Shown here: piece by piece, positions 38,763 through 48,350 of the stretch
Position numbering within the stretch: the stretch's first letter is position 1
Layout of the letters: every line of letters begins with the position of its first letter
DNA from: Fischerella thermalis PCC 7521
GTDB taxonomy: Bacteria; Cyanobacteriota; Cyanobacteriia; Cyanobacteriales; Nostocaceae
Assembly: GCF_000317225.1 (NCBI RefSeq)
Contig: NZ_AJLL01000023.1
Span: 1 to 64,000 of the forward strand
Direction of reading: 5' to 3'
Length of the DNA stretch: 64,000 nt
The notes under the pieces: model-generated
What the model saw: the letters and a program-made list of their open reading frames with translations, nothing else
Databases searched by the model: none
What the model was told of the DNA's origin: nothing
Translations under genes and position numbers: made by a program

Positions 38763-40757
38763 TCATACCAAGTTGTGGTCAAGCGTAACACTTTTGGCAA
38801 TGGGGAGATGGGGTGAAATTCTCTCCCCATCAGGAAACTCCCTATCTTCCGATACCTCAGTTACTATTTTTGAATGCAACTTAGTACCATCTTCTGTGTT
38901 CTCCTGATGGGTATCTATCAAAGGTAAAATAATTTTCACTGTTGTACCTTGATTGATACCTTTACTTTCAAGGGTGATCTTACCTCCCATCAGTTCAATT
39001 AAGTTGCGTGAAATAGCCAATCCCAGTCCTGTACCACCAAATTTGCGTGTAGTACCATCATCCACCATGACAAACGGGCGAAATAACTTTTGTTGCTGGG
39101 CGGGATCAATGCCCACACCTGTATCTTGAACAGTAACAATCACCTGGGATTTACCATCAATTTGTTGAATTTCTGTTGTGATTGTAATGCTGCCCTCCTC
39201 AGTAAATTTAGTAGCATTACCGAGAATATTAATTAATACCTGCTTCAGTTTGGCTGAATCAGCATTCACCAATATCAACTCGCTCATCTGTTGAGGAATA
39301 TTTAACTGCAAGCCTTTTTGTTGAATATTCACAGATTGCAAATTGATGACTTCTTTGAGTAATTTTTGCAGGTCTATTGGTTCTAAAGATACAGAGAGTT
39401 TACCAGCTTCTATTTTGGAAATATCAAGCAGTTCATTAATAATACCTAGTAAGTGAATTGCAGTGTCATCAGCACGCTTGAGGAATTCGAGTTCTTCTTC
39501 TCGATCATCACACAAGTCATCTCGAACTAGGCGAATACAATTAATAATAATGTGTAGTGGATTTCTCAATTCATGAGAAGTTGCTGCCAAAAACTGACTT
39601 TTACTCTGGTTAGCGGTTTTTGCTTCTTTCCAAGCTATTTCTACTTCTTCTGCCCAAGCTTTGAGACGTTCTAGCATCTGATCCAATGCTTGAGCCAGTT
39701 GATTGAATTCTCGGATTTTAAAGTTGCGCGGGACTGGTACTGTACTATGGTGACTGTGGAGATTCAGAGCATAGTCGCGCAATTCTTCTACAGGAAGAGC
39801 CAAGCAACGAGCTAAATATAAAGCTGCCAAAACACTGGCACCAATTAAGCCAAATGTCAAAACAATCAAAATTAGTTTGATTTGTCCTAAATCATACAAA
39901 GCATTGTCCAGACTAGTAACCGCTAAAATCACCCACTTTTGCTGTTTTCCTTGGATGATTGGACTGTCAATCGCAGTGTAACCAGCGAGTAATTCTTCTC
40001 CCTCTTTATCAAAAAATAAATGCAGAGTATCTTGCTTACCAGCAATGGCATTTTTCATGATCATTTGCAGACGTGAAGCATCTATATGCTGGGCAATATT
40101 AGTACCAATTCGACTAGCAATTGGATGTGCTAAAATTATTCCATTTTCGGCAATAACTACTGTTGATCCTGTAAGTAGGCCAGGTTTATTTTTGATTTTT
40201 TCGCGTAGAACCGTTGATTTGAAGACTAAATTGTAGCGCCATTGACCAGCAAGATCGTAAACTGGTGCTGATAATAGTAACTTTAGTTTACTTTGTTCAT
40301 CTTTATTTCCGGTAGTGTTCAATTTTGGTGATAATAACTTTACTTCTAATTCCTGATCAGAAAAAGAAGAATTTAATTGACTTATTGGTTCTTTGCCACA
40401 AGTACTAGCACTAATCGTATCGCTATTAGAATCTACTAATTGTATGCATTCAATTTGCCGTGGTTGCTGTTGTGCTAGCTGATGCAAAAACTCTTCTATT
40501 TGGGGAAGTGTACCTGATTGAATTACCTGGGTTTTAGTCGCACTGAGCAAATTTGCTTTTAAAGCAGCGAATGTATCTGCAATCTTTTCTCCCTTGAGAA
40601 CGGCACTTGCGGTTAAATTTTGACGGGCAGTTTCTAGCAGACTATAACGTGCTTTTTGATAGGCAACTATTTCACCTATCAATAATACTGGAACAGACAG
40701 GAGCAAAATCTTTGATACTAAAATCCTTCTAAAGGAGGATTGACGCTGCTTAGCCAT
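38763..40757 (-). CDS. membrane sensor histidine kinase
   Basis: This 664-residue protein, from the ATG at 40757, has a transmembrane segment near 12-34, a periplasmic double-Cache-like sensor domain (about 35-285), and a second transmembrane segment (about 290-315). A HAMP linker, HisKA with SHELRNPLH (phospho-His about 395) and HATPase follow; the HATPase has NATKFTEEGSI (N box), DTGVGIDPAQQQ (G1) and GGTGLGLAISR (G2). No receiver is fused. The tail SPHLPIAK is encoded by a GGGGAGATGGGG repeat (38797-38832). The signal is unknown and no response regulator is adjacent. Confidence 0.9.
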   Translation of the reverse strand: MAKQRQSSFRRILVSKILLLSVPVLLIGEIVAYQKARYSLLETARQNLTASAVLKGEKIADTFAALKANLLSATKTQVIQSGTLPQIEEFLHQLAQQQPRQIECIQLVDSNSDTISASTCGKEPISQLNSSFSDQELEVKLLSPKLNTTGNKDEQSKLKLLLSAPVYDLAGQWRYNLVFKSTVLREKIKNKPGLLTGSTVVIAENGIILAHPIASRIGTNIAQHIDASRLQMIMKNAIAGKQDTLHLFFDKEGEELLAGYTAIDSPIIQGKQQKWVILAVTSLDNALYDLGQIKLILIVLTFGLIGASVLAALYLARCLALPVEELRDYALNLHSHHSTVPVPRNFKIREFNQLAQALDQMLERLKAWAEEVEIAWKEAKTANQSKSQFLAATSHELRNPLHIIINCIRLVRDDLCDDREEELEFLKRADDTAIHLLGIINELLDISKIEAGKLSVSLEPIDLQKLLKEVINLQSVNIQQKGLQLNIPQQMSELILVNADSAKLKQVLINILGNATKFTEEGSITITTEIQQIDGKSQVIVTVQDTGVGIDPAQQQKLFRPFVMVDDGTTRKFGGTGLGLAISRNLIELMGGKITLESKGINQGTTVKIILPLIDTHQENTEDGTKLHSKIVTEVSEDREFPDGERISPHLPIAKSVTLDHNLV

Positions 40758-41046
40758 CGGCACTCTCACTTGGCATTTGCAAACCACAACAGCAACCAAA
40801 TGCAATTAGATTAACTAATATTATTAAGCAATGAATATTGGTTGTTGCCCAAAATTTTAAACCATCATATGACTGGATAGCAAAAAAATACATCTTACAC
40901 AAACACTGAAAGCAACTAGTTGTGATTGCAAATTTAATTTTATGCAAATAAAGCAGTGAAATTAGTTGTAAACAGGAATGTGCCAGTATCATTATTTTTG
41001 ATAATCAAAAGTCAAAAATATTAGAGAAAAAATATACAAAAAATCA

Positions 41047-41730
41047 ATGATCAAATATCGACCTTATACTACGGTGGTTTTAGCCATGAGTGCAGATGGC
41101 AAGATCGCTGATGTTACGCGATCGCCTGCTCGCTTTGGCTCCAATAGCGATAAAGCACATCTAGAAAGCAAAATCGCTGCTGCTGATGCAGTCTTATTTG
41201 GTGCTGATACTCTCCGCGCTTACGGCACAACACTGACAGTAACGAATCCACAACTGCTGCAAAATCGAACACAAGGGGGTAAACCCCTTCAACCAGTACA
41301 GATAGTAATTACACACACTGCCAACCTAAATCCGGAAATTCGCTTTTTTCAGCAGTCGATTAAACGTTGGTTGCTCACCACAACCACAGGGGCGGTTTTT
41401 TGGCATAAAAGACCTGAATTTGAGCAGATTTTGGTATTTGAAACAGAAGAGGGAAAAATTGACATTGCAGCAGCCCTAGAGCATCTAGCAAAATTAGGTG
41501 TAGCACGATTAGCAATACTAGGTGGTGGTGAATTAGTCGCCTCTATGGTGGAATTAGATTTAATAGATGAACTCTGGCTGACCATTTGTCCCTTAATTTT
41601 AGGTGGTACTGGTGCGCCTACACCTGTGGGAGGCAAAGGATTTTCACCAAAATTAGCTCCCCAGCTAAAACTTCTAGAAGTTAATACTGTAGGACAAGAG
41701 GTTTTTCTTCATTATCAAGTTGTTCGTTAG
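41047..41730 (+). CDS. stand-alone RibD-type (dihydrofolate reductase fold) reductase
   Basis: These 227 residues correspond to the C-terminal reductase half of RibD with no deaminase half. TTVVLAMSADGKIADVTRSPARF is the substrate/NADPH entry segment. LFGADTLRAYGTTLTV, RLAILGGGELVASMVELDLIDELWLTICPLILGGTGAPTPV are RibD_C hallmarks. A bifunctional RibD is at 23232, so this is a paralogue that may act in riboflavin or another pteridine-like pathway. It is 50 bp from repeats and upstream of the GNAT-fold gene. Codon use is normal. Confidence 0.88.
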   Translation: MIKYRPYTTVVLAMSADGKIADVTRSPARFGSNSDKAHLESKIAAADAVLFGADTLRAYGTTLTVTNPQLLQNRTQGGKPLQPVQIVITHTANLNPEIRFFQQSIKRWLLTTTTGAVFWHKRPEFEQILVFETEEGKIDIAAALEHLAKLGVARLAILGGGELVASMVELDLIDELWLTICPLILGGTGAPTPVGGKGFSPKLAPQLKLLEVNTVGQEVFLHYQVVR

Positions 41731-41880
41731 TTAATGGTTGATAGTTGGTTGTTATTGGTTAGTGGTTAGTGGTTAGTGGTTTTTCACTACCCCTCACACT
41801 CCCCATCACCCCCCAACCCCACAAAGTGGGGACCCCTAGCCCCCCATCACCCCACCCCCAATCCCTCATCAATAGTTGTA
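41731..41880. repeat. STRR and GC-rich repeats
   Basis: TTGGTTAGTGGTTAGTGGTTAG units are followed by CCCCATCACCCCCC-type units and a CCCCACAAAGTGGGG hairpin. The CCCCATC units are the same family that appears inside coding regions elsewhere in this window. Confidence 0.8.
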
Positions 41881-41914
41881 AGATAATTATTAATTTTTGT
41901 ATCGGAAGCTCGCG

Positions 41915-43096
41915 ATGGTGGAACAACTAAAGCCTCGCTACTCTGTTGCTTGGATCAATAAAATTGCCGAAGTTACCCAATCGATTTGGGATGCTTTAGC
42001 ACTACCACTGACAACCCCATTTTTAGAGTGGAACTGGCTGAACAATTTGGAAACTTCAGGTAGCGCCACAGCTAAAACCGGTTGGTTACCTAATCACCTC
42101 ACCTTGTGGCGAGACAGAACACTCATTGCTGCTGCTCCACTTTACTTAAAGGGACACAGTTATGGCGAATTTGTGTTTGATCACCAATGGGCTGATTTGG
42201 CGCAACGTATAGGTGTAGAATATTACCCAAAAATGTTGGGTATGTCACCGTTTACCCCTGCGGAAGGTTATCGATTTTTAATTGCGCCTGGGGAAGATGA
42301 AGATGAGATTACAGCAATTATGGTGCATGAAATTGATGCTTTTTGCTCAAAACATCGTATTTCTGGTTGCCATTTTCTCTATGTAGATCCCCAATGGCGT
42401 CCTGTTTTAGAACGCTGCGGTTTTACTGCTTGGCTGCATCATAGCTATATTTGGCAGAATCTTAGCTTTCAAACTTTTGATGATTATCTAGCAGTATTTA
42501 ACGCTAACCAGCGCCGCAATATCAAGCGAGAACGCAAAGCGGTAGAGAAGGCTGGTTTGCGACTACAACCTTTGTGTGGAGAAGAAATTCCCAAGTCTTT
42601 ATTTGGGTTAATGTACGAGTTTTATGCAGATACTTGCGATAAATTTGGCTGGTGGGGTAGTAAATATCTAACCAAGCGGTTTTTTGAGCAGCTACATGAT
42701 AATTATCGTGATCGCGTTTTATTTTTCGCTGCATATAACGAACACAATCAGCATCAACCAATGGGGATGTCTTTTTGTTTGTTCAAGGGCAATAGGATGT
42801 ACGGGCGCTACTGGGGTAGCTTTCAAGAAATAGATTGTTTACATTTTAATGCTTGTTATTATGCCCCGATTGAATGGGCGATCGCTAACGGTATCCAAAT
42901 TTTTGACCCTGGTGCAGGCGGACGCCACAAAAAACGCCGTGGTTTTCCAGCAATGCCAAACTATAGTTTGCATCGTTTTTACAACAATCGTTTGCGACAA
43001 ATTTTGTGTTCTTACATCGCTGAAGTAAATGAACTCGAACAAGAAGAAATTGAAGCAATCAATGCAGAATTACCATTTTCTCAAAAATATAATTGA
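41915..43096 (+). CDS. GNAT/FemAB-like (COG3146) acyltransferase-fold protein
   Basis: This 393-residue soluble protein, from the ATG at 41915, belongs to the peptidogalycan/FemAB-like family with two GNAT-type halves. Visible segments are PFLEWNWLNNLETSG, HLTLWRDRTLIAAAPLYLKGHSYGEF, NQRRNIKRERKA and FDPGAGGRHKKRRGF. The last is a conserved hallmark of the family. The substrate is unknown; FemAB relatives add amino acids to peptidoglycan precursors or tRNA-linked substrates. The frame could begin at a TTG 18 bp earlier. It sits after the RibD-type reductase, about 185 bp apart. Confidence 0.85.
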   Translation: MVEQLKPRYSVAWINKIAEVTQSIWDALALPLTTPFLEWNWLNNLETSGSATAKTGWLPNHLTLWRDRTLIAAAPLYLKGHSYGEFVFDHQWADLAQRIGVEYYPKMLGMSPFTPAEGYRFLIAPGEDEDEITAIMVHEIDAFCSKHRISGCHFLYVDPQWRPVLERCGFTAWLHHSYIWQNLSFQTFDDYLAVFNANQRRNIKRERKAVEKAGLRLQPLCGEEIPKSLFGLMYEFYADTCDKFGWWGSKYLTKRFFEQLHDNYRDRVLFFAAYNEHNQHQPMGMSFCLFKGNRMYGRYWGSFQEIDCLHFNACYYAPIEWAIANGIQIFDPGAGGRHKKRRGFPAMPNYSLHRFYNNRLRQILCSYIAEVNELEQEEIEAINAELPFSQKYN

Positions 43097-43196
43097 AGCC
43101 TAAAATTCTCCTCTAACAGACTAATTAGACGAAGATAAGAACTAAACTTGAGAAAGGGTAAAAAATCCTTGAGTCAAGTTTAGTTTTACGATACGT

Positions 43197-43580
43197 ATGG
43201 GTTTGAAATTGGAAGATTTAGCGCAAATAGATGATAAACTTTCTCAGCGTCACATTGATCTTGATCCTGGTGGATATTTCATTATTTACTTAGAGCGAGA
43301 AACAGGGCTGATTTGTGCCAAGCATTTCACTAATGTAATTGATGAGCATGGTTTAGCAGTAGATCCAGAAACGGGAAAAGTAATTCCGGCACGAGGAAAA
43401 GTAGAACGAACTCACACAACAGTATTTACAGGGAGGACAGCAAAAGAATTATGTGTGCAAATCTTTGAACAAACAAAGCCCTGTCCCGTGACTCAGCTCA
43501 ACCATGCAGCTTATTTAGGTCGAGAATTTGTTCGTGCTGAGATTGCTTTGGTGACAGGGCAAGAGTATGTTCAAGATTAG
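43197..43580 (+). CDS. DUF4346-family protein
   Basis: This 127-residue single-domain protein fits DUF4346: LDPGGYFIIYLERETGLICAKHFTN, then an HTTVFTGRTAKELCVQI helix segment and HAAYLGREFVRAEIAL. The family occurs in cyanobacteria and some archaea (there alongside methyltransferase subunits); its function is unsettled. No signal or membrane segment is seen. It lies between the GNAT-fold gene and a repeat-filled gap before psb32. Confidence 0.8.
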   Translation: MGLKLEDLAQIDDKLSQRHIDLDPGGYFIIYLERETGLICAKHFTNVIDEHGLAVDPETGKVIPARGKVERTHTTVFTGRTAKELCVQIFEQTKPCPVTQLNHAAYLGREFVRAEIALVTGQEYVQD

Positions 43581-43676
43581 TTGTTGGTTAATGGTTGTTA
43601 GTTGTTTTTTGGTGGTCATTCCATAGACGCGCAAGCGGCTTTCCAGAGGATACAACTAACAACAACCAACAAACAA
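43581..43676. repeat. STRR repeats between convergent genes
   Basis: TTGTTGGTTAATGGTTGTTAGTTG on the left and ACAACTAACAACAACCAACAAACAAC on the right are inverted copies around a short CGCGCAAGCGGC segment. It is a likely bidirectional terminator. Confidence 0.7.
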
Positions 43677-44384
43677 CTACTGACCATCAGAAGATGATGG
43701 TTGGACAGCTAGGTAAATGTAATAAGTCGCCATTGGGATGACAGTGGCAGCAATTAAAAGCCCCACTACCCAGGCGATCGCATTGCCTTTATCGGCTGCT
43801 TCTGTTTTCCCAAAGGTGCCTTCTACCTGCACTTTTTCCACTATTTGGGGTGGACCAGGATCCGGTTCACCAGAAAGTACAGCGACTAAGCGATCGCTAG
43901 CATCTAAAAATGCTTGATTATATTTGTCACCATCTCGCAAAGGTGCCATTAGGGTTTCATCTGCCACACTTTTGGCAATTTCGTCTGTCAGTAAAGACTT
44001 GACGCGATCGCCACTGATAATAGCAGCACCGTTAGTAACGGTATCAATCATTAATAAGGTTTGATTGGCTTGTGCTTCTGTTGTCGGAAACCATTTTTCA
44101 AATAATGCTTTCGTAAAGCTTTCCGGGGTTTCACCATAATCTAAACGACGTACGGTAACAAATCTGACTTCATTTCCAGTTTGCTTGGCTAAATCCTCTA
44201 AGGCACTACTAATTTTGCCTTCATTTACACGACTAAGGACTTCAGCTTGGTCTACAACCCAAGTATTGGGTGTTAAATTGGGCATTTCATATACACCTGT
44301 AGCAAAAGCTGGTGTAGCAAAAAATGCAGAAACCATAAGCAGAAGGCAGAAAGTAGAAATTCTCAATCCTTCTGATTTTGACAT
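43677..44384 (-). CDS. psb32: TPM-domain thylakoid protein Psb32
   Basis: Psb32 belongs to the TLP18.3/MOLO1 (TPM) family and takes part in PSII repair under light stress. From the ATG at 44384 the protein is 235 residues. It has a signal peptide (about 1-28, ending FFATPAFATG), a TPM domain from NTWVVDQAEVLSRV to about residue 165, and one C-terminal membrane segment (about 205-228). The frame extends 18 codons further upstream, which would bury the signal peptide. The combination of lumenal TPM domain and C-terminal anchor fits cyanobacterial Psb32. Confidence 0.85.
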   Translation of the reverse strand: MSKSEGLRISTFCLLLMVSAFFATPAFATGVYEMPNLTPNTWVVDQAEVLSRVNEGKISSALEDLAKQTGNEVRFVTVRRLDYGETPESFTKALFEKWFPTTEAQANQTLLMIDTVTNGAAIISGDRVKSLLTDEIAKSVADETLMAPLRDGDKYNQAFLDASDRLVAVLSGEPDPGPPQIVEKVQVEGTFGKTEAADKGNAIAWVVGLLIAATVIPMATYYIYLAVQPSSSDGQ

Positions 44385-44438
44385 TATCCATTGGATATGT
44401 TTTTTCCAATTCAATAGTTGGCAGAGGAGCTGTTTCAT

Positions 44439-45502
44439 TGGAGTAATGTTATGTATAAAGACGGGCTTTCACCAAAAATACTACATAACTATAGGACAAG
44501 TCTCATCTTTTGCCAGAGTCTTTAGCAGTTAGTAGTTATCAGTTATCTGGGAAAACACCACACCAATTGCTGTCAGGCTTTATGGGTAACGAGTCTGACC
44601 GCTTCCCCTTTAACCAAACCTCTCTATTTTCCTAACGTTTGCCAAGACAAATGCGATCGCTTTGATTATTTTTACCCATAAAACCTGATTTAGTTACATA
44701 TTTTATGACTTTTCAACTTGATTGTATTCATTTTCTGGGTATGCGATCACTGCCGTTAGATCACAACTTGCTATCGTTCAATCACAAGATGATGTCGTTA
44801 GATCGCAACTTGCTGCTATTAAGAATGCAGTTTGAGTCAGAATAAGATTGACCACCAATCTAAGCTAAAATAAACTTCAGCATTGCATGAGGATTGTTAA
44901 ATTACCCAAAAAATCCTTGAGCTAATGCCTTAGCGTTATGCGATTGAAAATCATTACGTTATGTTGCTTTACCAATATTAAAAAGTATGCAATTTATATC
45001 TTCAATTAAAGTTGAGTGAGTGGCTACATATAATCAAGTAAAGATAAACATTTCGATGCAAATTTATGGGCAGCAAAATTATCTTGTTCTCAAAGCTGTG
45101 TATAAATATTGGTCAGATGCCAGTTCATATAGGTAGGACAAATAGCTGGTAAACTAATAATTACTTGACTTTATATTAATATGTGGTTTTTGTTTCCTCT
45201 TCATTTGTTATAAATAGATAGACGTGGCCAAAAATATAATTTTATGTGAGCATAAATGATAGTTGTTTATTGCTTGATAAAAGCAGTAATTAGTATTTTT
45301 TATTTTATGGACTTGATTTCTAACAATTTCTTGCATCAGCATACAAAAATATTTGCATTTTCGTGATTCATTCGCAAAATCATTTTATCATCGATATATA
45401 AAAGTAATAAGAGAGCAAGTGAGAAAAAAGTAGTAAATATAGATATCATTAATACTAATAAATTAAATATTAATTCAACATTACTCAAATTCCTAAAGGC
45501 CA
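44439..45502. other. 1.06-kb gene-free region
   Basis: The first half holds a GGTTAACTG-type repeat remnant and a 21-bp tandem repeat (44755-44817). The second half is very AT-rich, as for the promoter region of the receiver-kinase gene at 45503. No gene is supported. Confidence 0.55.
44755..44817 (+). repeat. three tandem 21-bp units
   Basis: Units start GTTAGATCACAAC, GTTCAATCACAAG and GTTAGATCGCAAC, exactly 21 bp apart. One frame reads VRSQLAI, VQSQDDV, VRSQLAA, then IKNAV and a stop. These are coiled-coil-like heptads with no start or upstream frame. It may be the relic of a coiled-coil protein's C-terminus. Confidence 0.7.
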
Positions 45503-46603
45503 ATGATTACACAATCTTTTAACTCAGACAATATTCTGGTAGTTGATGATTCACCTGATAACGTGTTTTTAATCAAAACCATTTTAGAAGAAGAAGGCTA
45601 CACAGTTACTACAGCAGAAAATGGTGTTTCTGCATTGGCAAAAATTTCTGAAGCTAATTTTGATTTAGTGTTGCTAGATCTGATGATGCCAGGGATGGAT
45701 GGTTATGAAGTAACTAAGCGGATCAGAGAAAATAGGAGTTTGCCATTTATCCCGATTTTACTGATTACAGCCCACGATTCACCCAATGTCGCCCAAGGTT
45801 TAGATTTAGGTGCTGATGATTTTATCCGTAAACCTGTGACAGTGGATGAGTTATTAGCAAGAGTGCGATCGCTGCTGCGATTAAAGCATAGTATAGATGA
45901 AAGAGATGAAATTGCGCGTCAAAGAGAAGATTTTGTTTCTCGTCTCACCCACGACTTACGCACACCTCTAGTTGCAGCAGAACGAATGCTGACACTGCTT
46001 TCGGAAGGTGCGCTAGGGAGTTTATCAGCACCGATGCAGGAAGTGATCACCATCATGGCTCGTAGTAATACCAACCTGCTAGCGATGGTGAATACCTTAT
46101 TGGAAGTATATCGTTTTGAAGCAGGTCGTAAAACCCTAGCCTTTCAACCAGTTAATTTAGAGCAATTACTCAAAGAAGTTGCAGGCGAACTAACTCCTTT
46201 GGCCCAAGCCAAGCAACTGGCAATAAATTTAGATATTGATGAGCATTCTAGCAAAAGTACAATTGTAGGCGATCGCTTAGAACTACATCGCCTATTCACC
46301 AACTTAATCGGTAACGCCATTAAGTTTACCGATAAAGGTTTTGTCACCATAAGTCTTGTACCAATTACCAGTAATGATAGAAGTATTACGATCAAAATAG
46401 CAGATACAGGACCTGGAATTCCTCCTGAAGAACAAGCAACTTTATTTGAACGATTTCGCCAAGGTAGTCACAAGCGTTCTGGTAGTGGTTTAGGACTGTA
46501 TCTTTCTCGTCGAATAGTAGAAGCGCACAAAGGAAGTATCGAAGTAAATTCAGAGTTAGGAAAAGGCAGCATATTTACTGTTAATTTACCCATCAAACAA
46601 TAA
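45503..46603 (+). CDS. response regulator-histidine kinase hybrid
   Basis: This 366-residue soluble protein has an N-terminal receiver domain (about 10-125, phospho-acceptor Asp59 in LLDLMMPG, Lys110 in FIRKP), then HisKA with LTHDLRTPL (His150), then HATPase with NAIKFTDKGFV, DTGPGIPPEEQ and SGSGLGLYLSR. The order is receiver first, kinase second, with no sensor or membrane segment, so input probably comes from another kinase. This plan is common in cyanobacteria. The signal is unknown. No partner gene adjoins it. Confidence 0.93.
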   Translation: MITQSFNSDNILVVDDSPDNVFLIKTILEEEGYTVTTAENGVSALAKISEANFDLVLLDLMMPGMDGYEVTKRIRENRSLPFIPILLITAHDSPNVAQGLDLGADDFIRKPVTVDELLARVRSLLRLKHSIDERDEIARQREDFVSRLTHDLRTPLVAAERMLTLLSEGALGSLSAPMQEVITIMARSNTNLLAMVNTLLEVYRFEAGRKTLAFQPVNLEQLLKEVAGELTPLAQAKQLAINLDIDEHSSKSTIVGDRLELHRLFTNLIGNAIKFTDKGFVTISLVPITSNDRSITIKIADTGPGIPPEEQATLFERFRQGSHKRSGSGLGLYLSRRIVEAHKGSIEVNSELGKGSIFTVNLPIKQ

Positions 46604-46961
46604 CTTTCTAAATTACGTTTGATGTGAATTCAGCGTGCAAAACATTTATTTTGTAGAAAGCGAACACCGACACACGGATGATTCATCTGTGTACATCGGT
46701 GTTCATCTGTGTTCGATATTCACCGATTTTTTGTAGCTTGAATTCATCTCATCGTCCGATAATTTTTGGGAAGACGAACACCGATAAACCAATGGATGCA
46801 GAGCGATTACTCGTTAACAACAGCAGTGAATGCACATTAGATATAAGTTATCAATTAAGTTGAGATACATCTATTTATAACCAAAATGTATTAAAATTTA
46901 TCGATATGGGCATTCTTCAGTTATCCTCATTTAAATTAAACAAAGTTGTTGGAGAAATTAA
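46604..46961. other. spacer with palindromic repeat
   Basis: It holds the CGAACAC...GTGTTCG element (46661-46715) and a lone CGAACACCGA unit near 46775. AT-rich promoter DNA lies before the aldehyde dehydrogenase gene. Confidence 0.55.
46661..46715. repeat. CGAACAC-type palindromic repeat
   Basis: Begins CGAACACCGACACACGG and ends with the inverse CATCTGTGTTCG. Interior ATGATTCATC and CATCTGTGTACATCGGTGTTC segments can pair. A related copy is at 55161-55229. Confidence 0.75.
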
Positions 46962-48347
46962 ATGATTTCTGAAACCTCAATTCATCCAATTCTTGAGCAA
47001 CAACGAGTTTTTTTTCAATCTGGTAAAACTAAATCACTATCTTTTCGTATTTCCCAGCTCAAACTTTTACAACAAAGCGTTAAGGAAAACAAAACAGTAA
47101 TTTGTCAGGCTTTAAAAGCAGATTTAAATAAACCAGAATTTGAGGCTTTTTCCTCAGAAATAATATTAGTTTTCAAAGAAATTGAATATTGTATCAAAAA
47201 TCTTAAGAACTGGACTAAGCCTCAAAAAGCAAAAGTCCCTTGGCAATTAATTCCTGCTTCAGCAAAAATTTATCCAGAACCGTTAGGAGTTGTTTTAATT
47301 ATTGGTACTTGGAACTATCCTTTTCAGTTAGTAATCACACCATTGATTGGAGCGATCGCTGCTGGAAATTGTACTATTATTAAACCATCAGAATTAGCTC
47401 CGCATACATCCAGTGTTATTTCTAAGCTCATAGCTAAATATTTCCAGCCAGAATACATTACAGTTATTGAAGGAGGTGTGGAAACAAGTCAAAAATTATT
47501 GTCAGAAAAGTTTGATCACATATTTTTCACTGGTGGTACTGCTGTAGCTAAAATTATTATGGAAGCCGCAGCCAAACATCTTACACCTGTTACCTTAGAA
47601 TTGGGTGGCAAAAATCCTTGTATTGTTGATACAGATATTCATATTGCACATACTGCTAGACGCATTACTTGGGGTAAGTTTATTAATGCTGGACAAACTT
47701 GCTTAGCACCAGATTATTTATTAGTACATACTAACATTAAAAAAAATTTAATATCTGCAATTCAAAAATGTATCCAAGACTTTTATGGTAATAACCCTGC
47801 CATCAGTCCTGATTATGGCAGAATTATCAATCAAAAACAATTTGATAGAATCATAAGTCTTTTAAAGGGAAATAAAATTATTTTTGGTGGAGAAACAAAC
47901 AGAGAACAACTTTATATTGCTCCTACATTAATAGAGAATGTTTCCTTGACAGATTCTATTATGCAAGAGGAAATTTTTGGGCCAGTTTTACCAATTATCG
48001 AATACACAGATGTATCGGAAGCGATCGCTTTGATCAATTCCCTACCTAAAGCTTTAGCTTTGTACTTATTTTCTAATAACAAAAATCTTCAACAAAGAGT
48101 TTTACAGACAACTTCATCAGGGACTGTGTGTCTCAATGAAACAGTCATGCATATTGGAGTCTCATCCTTACCATTTGGTGGCGTAGGTGATAGCGGTATC
48201 GGCAGTTATCACGGTAAATTTAGTTTTGACACATTTTCTCACTATAAAAGTGTATTACACAATCCCTTTTGGTTGGATTTAAAATGGCGATATGCTCCCT
48301 ACACAAAGGGTAAATTATCTTTTTTAAAAAGATTGATTGGATACTAG
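46962..48347 (+). CDS. aldehyde dehydrogenase (NAD(P)+-dependent)
   Basis: This 461-residue class-3-like aldehyde dehydrogenase has VLIIGTWNYPFQL (113-125), FFTGGTAVAKII (188-199), Glu213 in TLELGGKN and nucleophile Cys247 in NAGQTC. There is no N-terminal targeting peptide. The C-terminus is hydrophobic and basic, FLKRLIGY. Cyanobacterial homologues act on long-chain fatty aldehydes or apocarotenals. The substrate here is inferred only from family length and overall similarity. It is convergent with the GAF gene, just 3 bp away. Confidence 0.92.
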   Translation: MISETSIHPILEQQRVFFQSGKTKSLSFRISQLKLLQQSVKENKTVICQALKADLNKPEFEAFSSEIILVFKEIEYCIKNLKNWTKPQKAKVPWQLIPASAKIYPEPLGVVLIIGTWNYPFQLVITPLIGAIAAGNCTIIKPSELAPHTSSVISKLIAKYFQPEYITVIEGGVETSQKLLSEKFDHIFFTGGTAVAKIIMEAAAKHLTPVTLELGGKNPCIVDTDIHIAHTARRITWGKFINAGQTCLAPDYLLVHTNIKKNLISAIQKCIQDFYGNNPAISPDYGRIINQKQFDRIISLLKGNKIIFGGETNREQLYIAPTLIENVSLTDSIMQEEIFGPVLPIIEYTDVSEAIALINSLPKALALYLFSNNKNLQQRVLQTTSSGTVCLNETVMHIGVSSLPFGGVGDSGIGSYHGKFSFDTFSHYKSVLHNPFWLDLKWRYAPYTKGKLSFLKRLIGY

Positions 48348-48350
48348 TCC

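Noticed and set aside
43677-44438. Longer start for psb32 at 44438
   Set aside because: It would place 18 polar and basic residues ahead of a normal signal peptide; the internal ATG at 44384 fits better.
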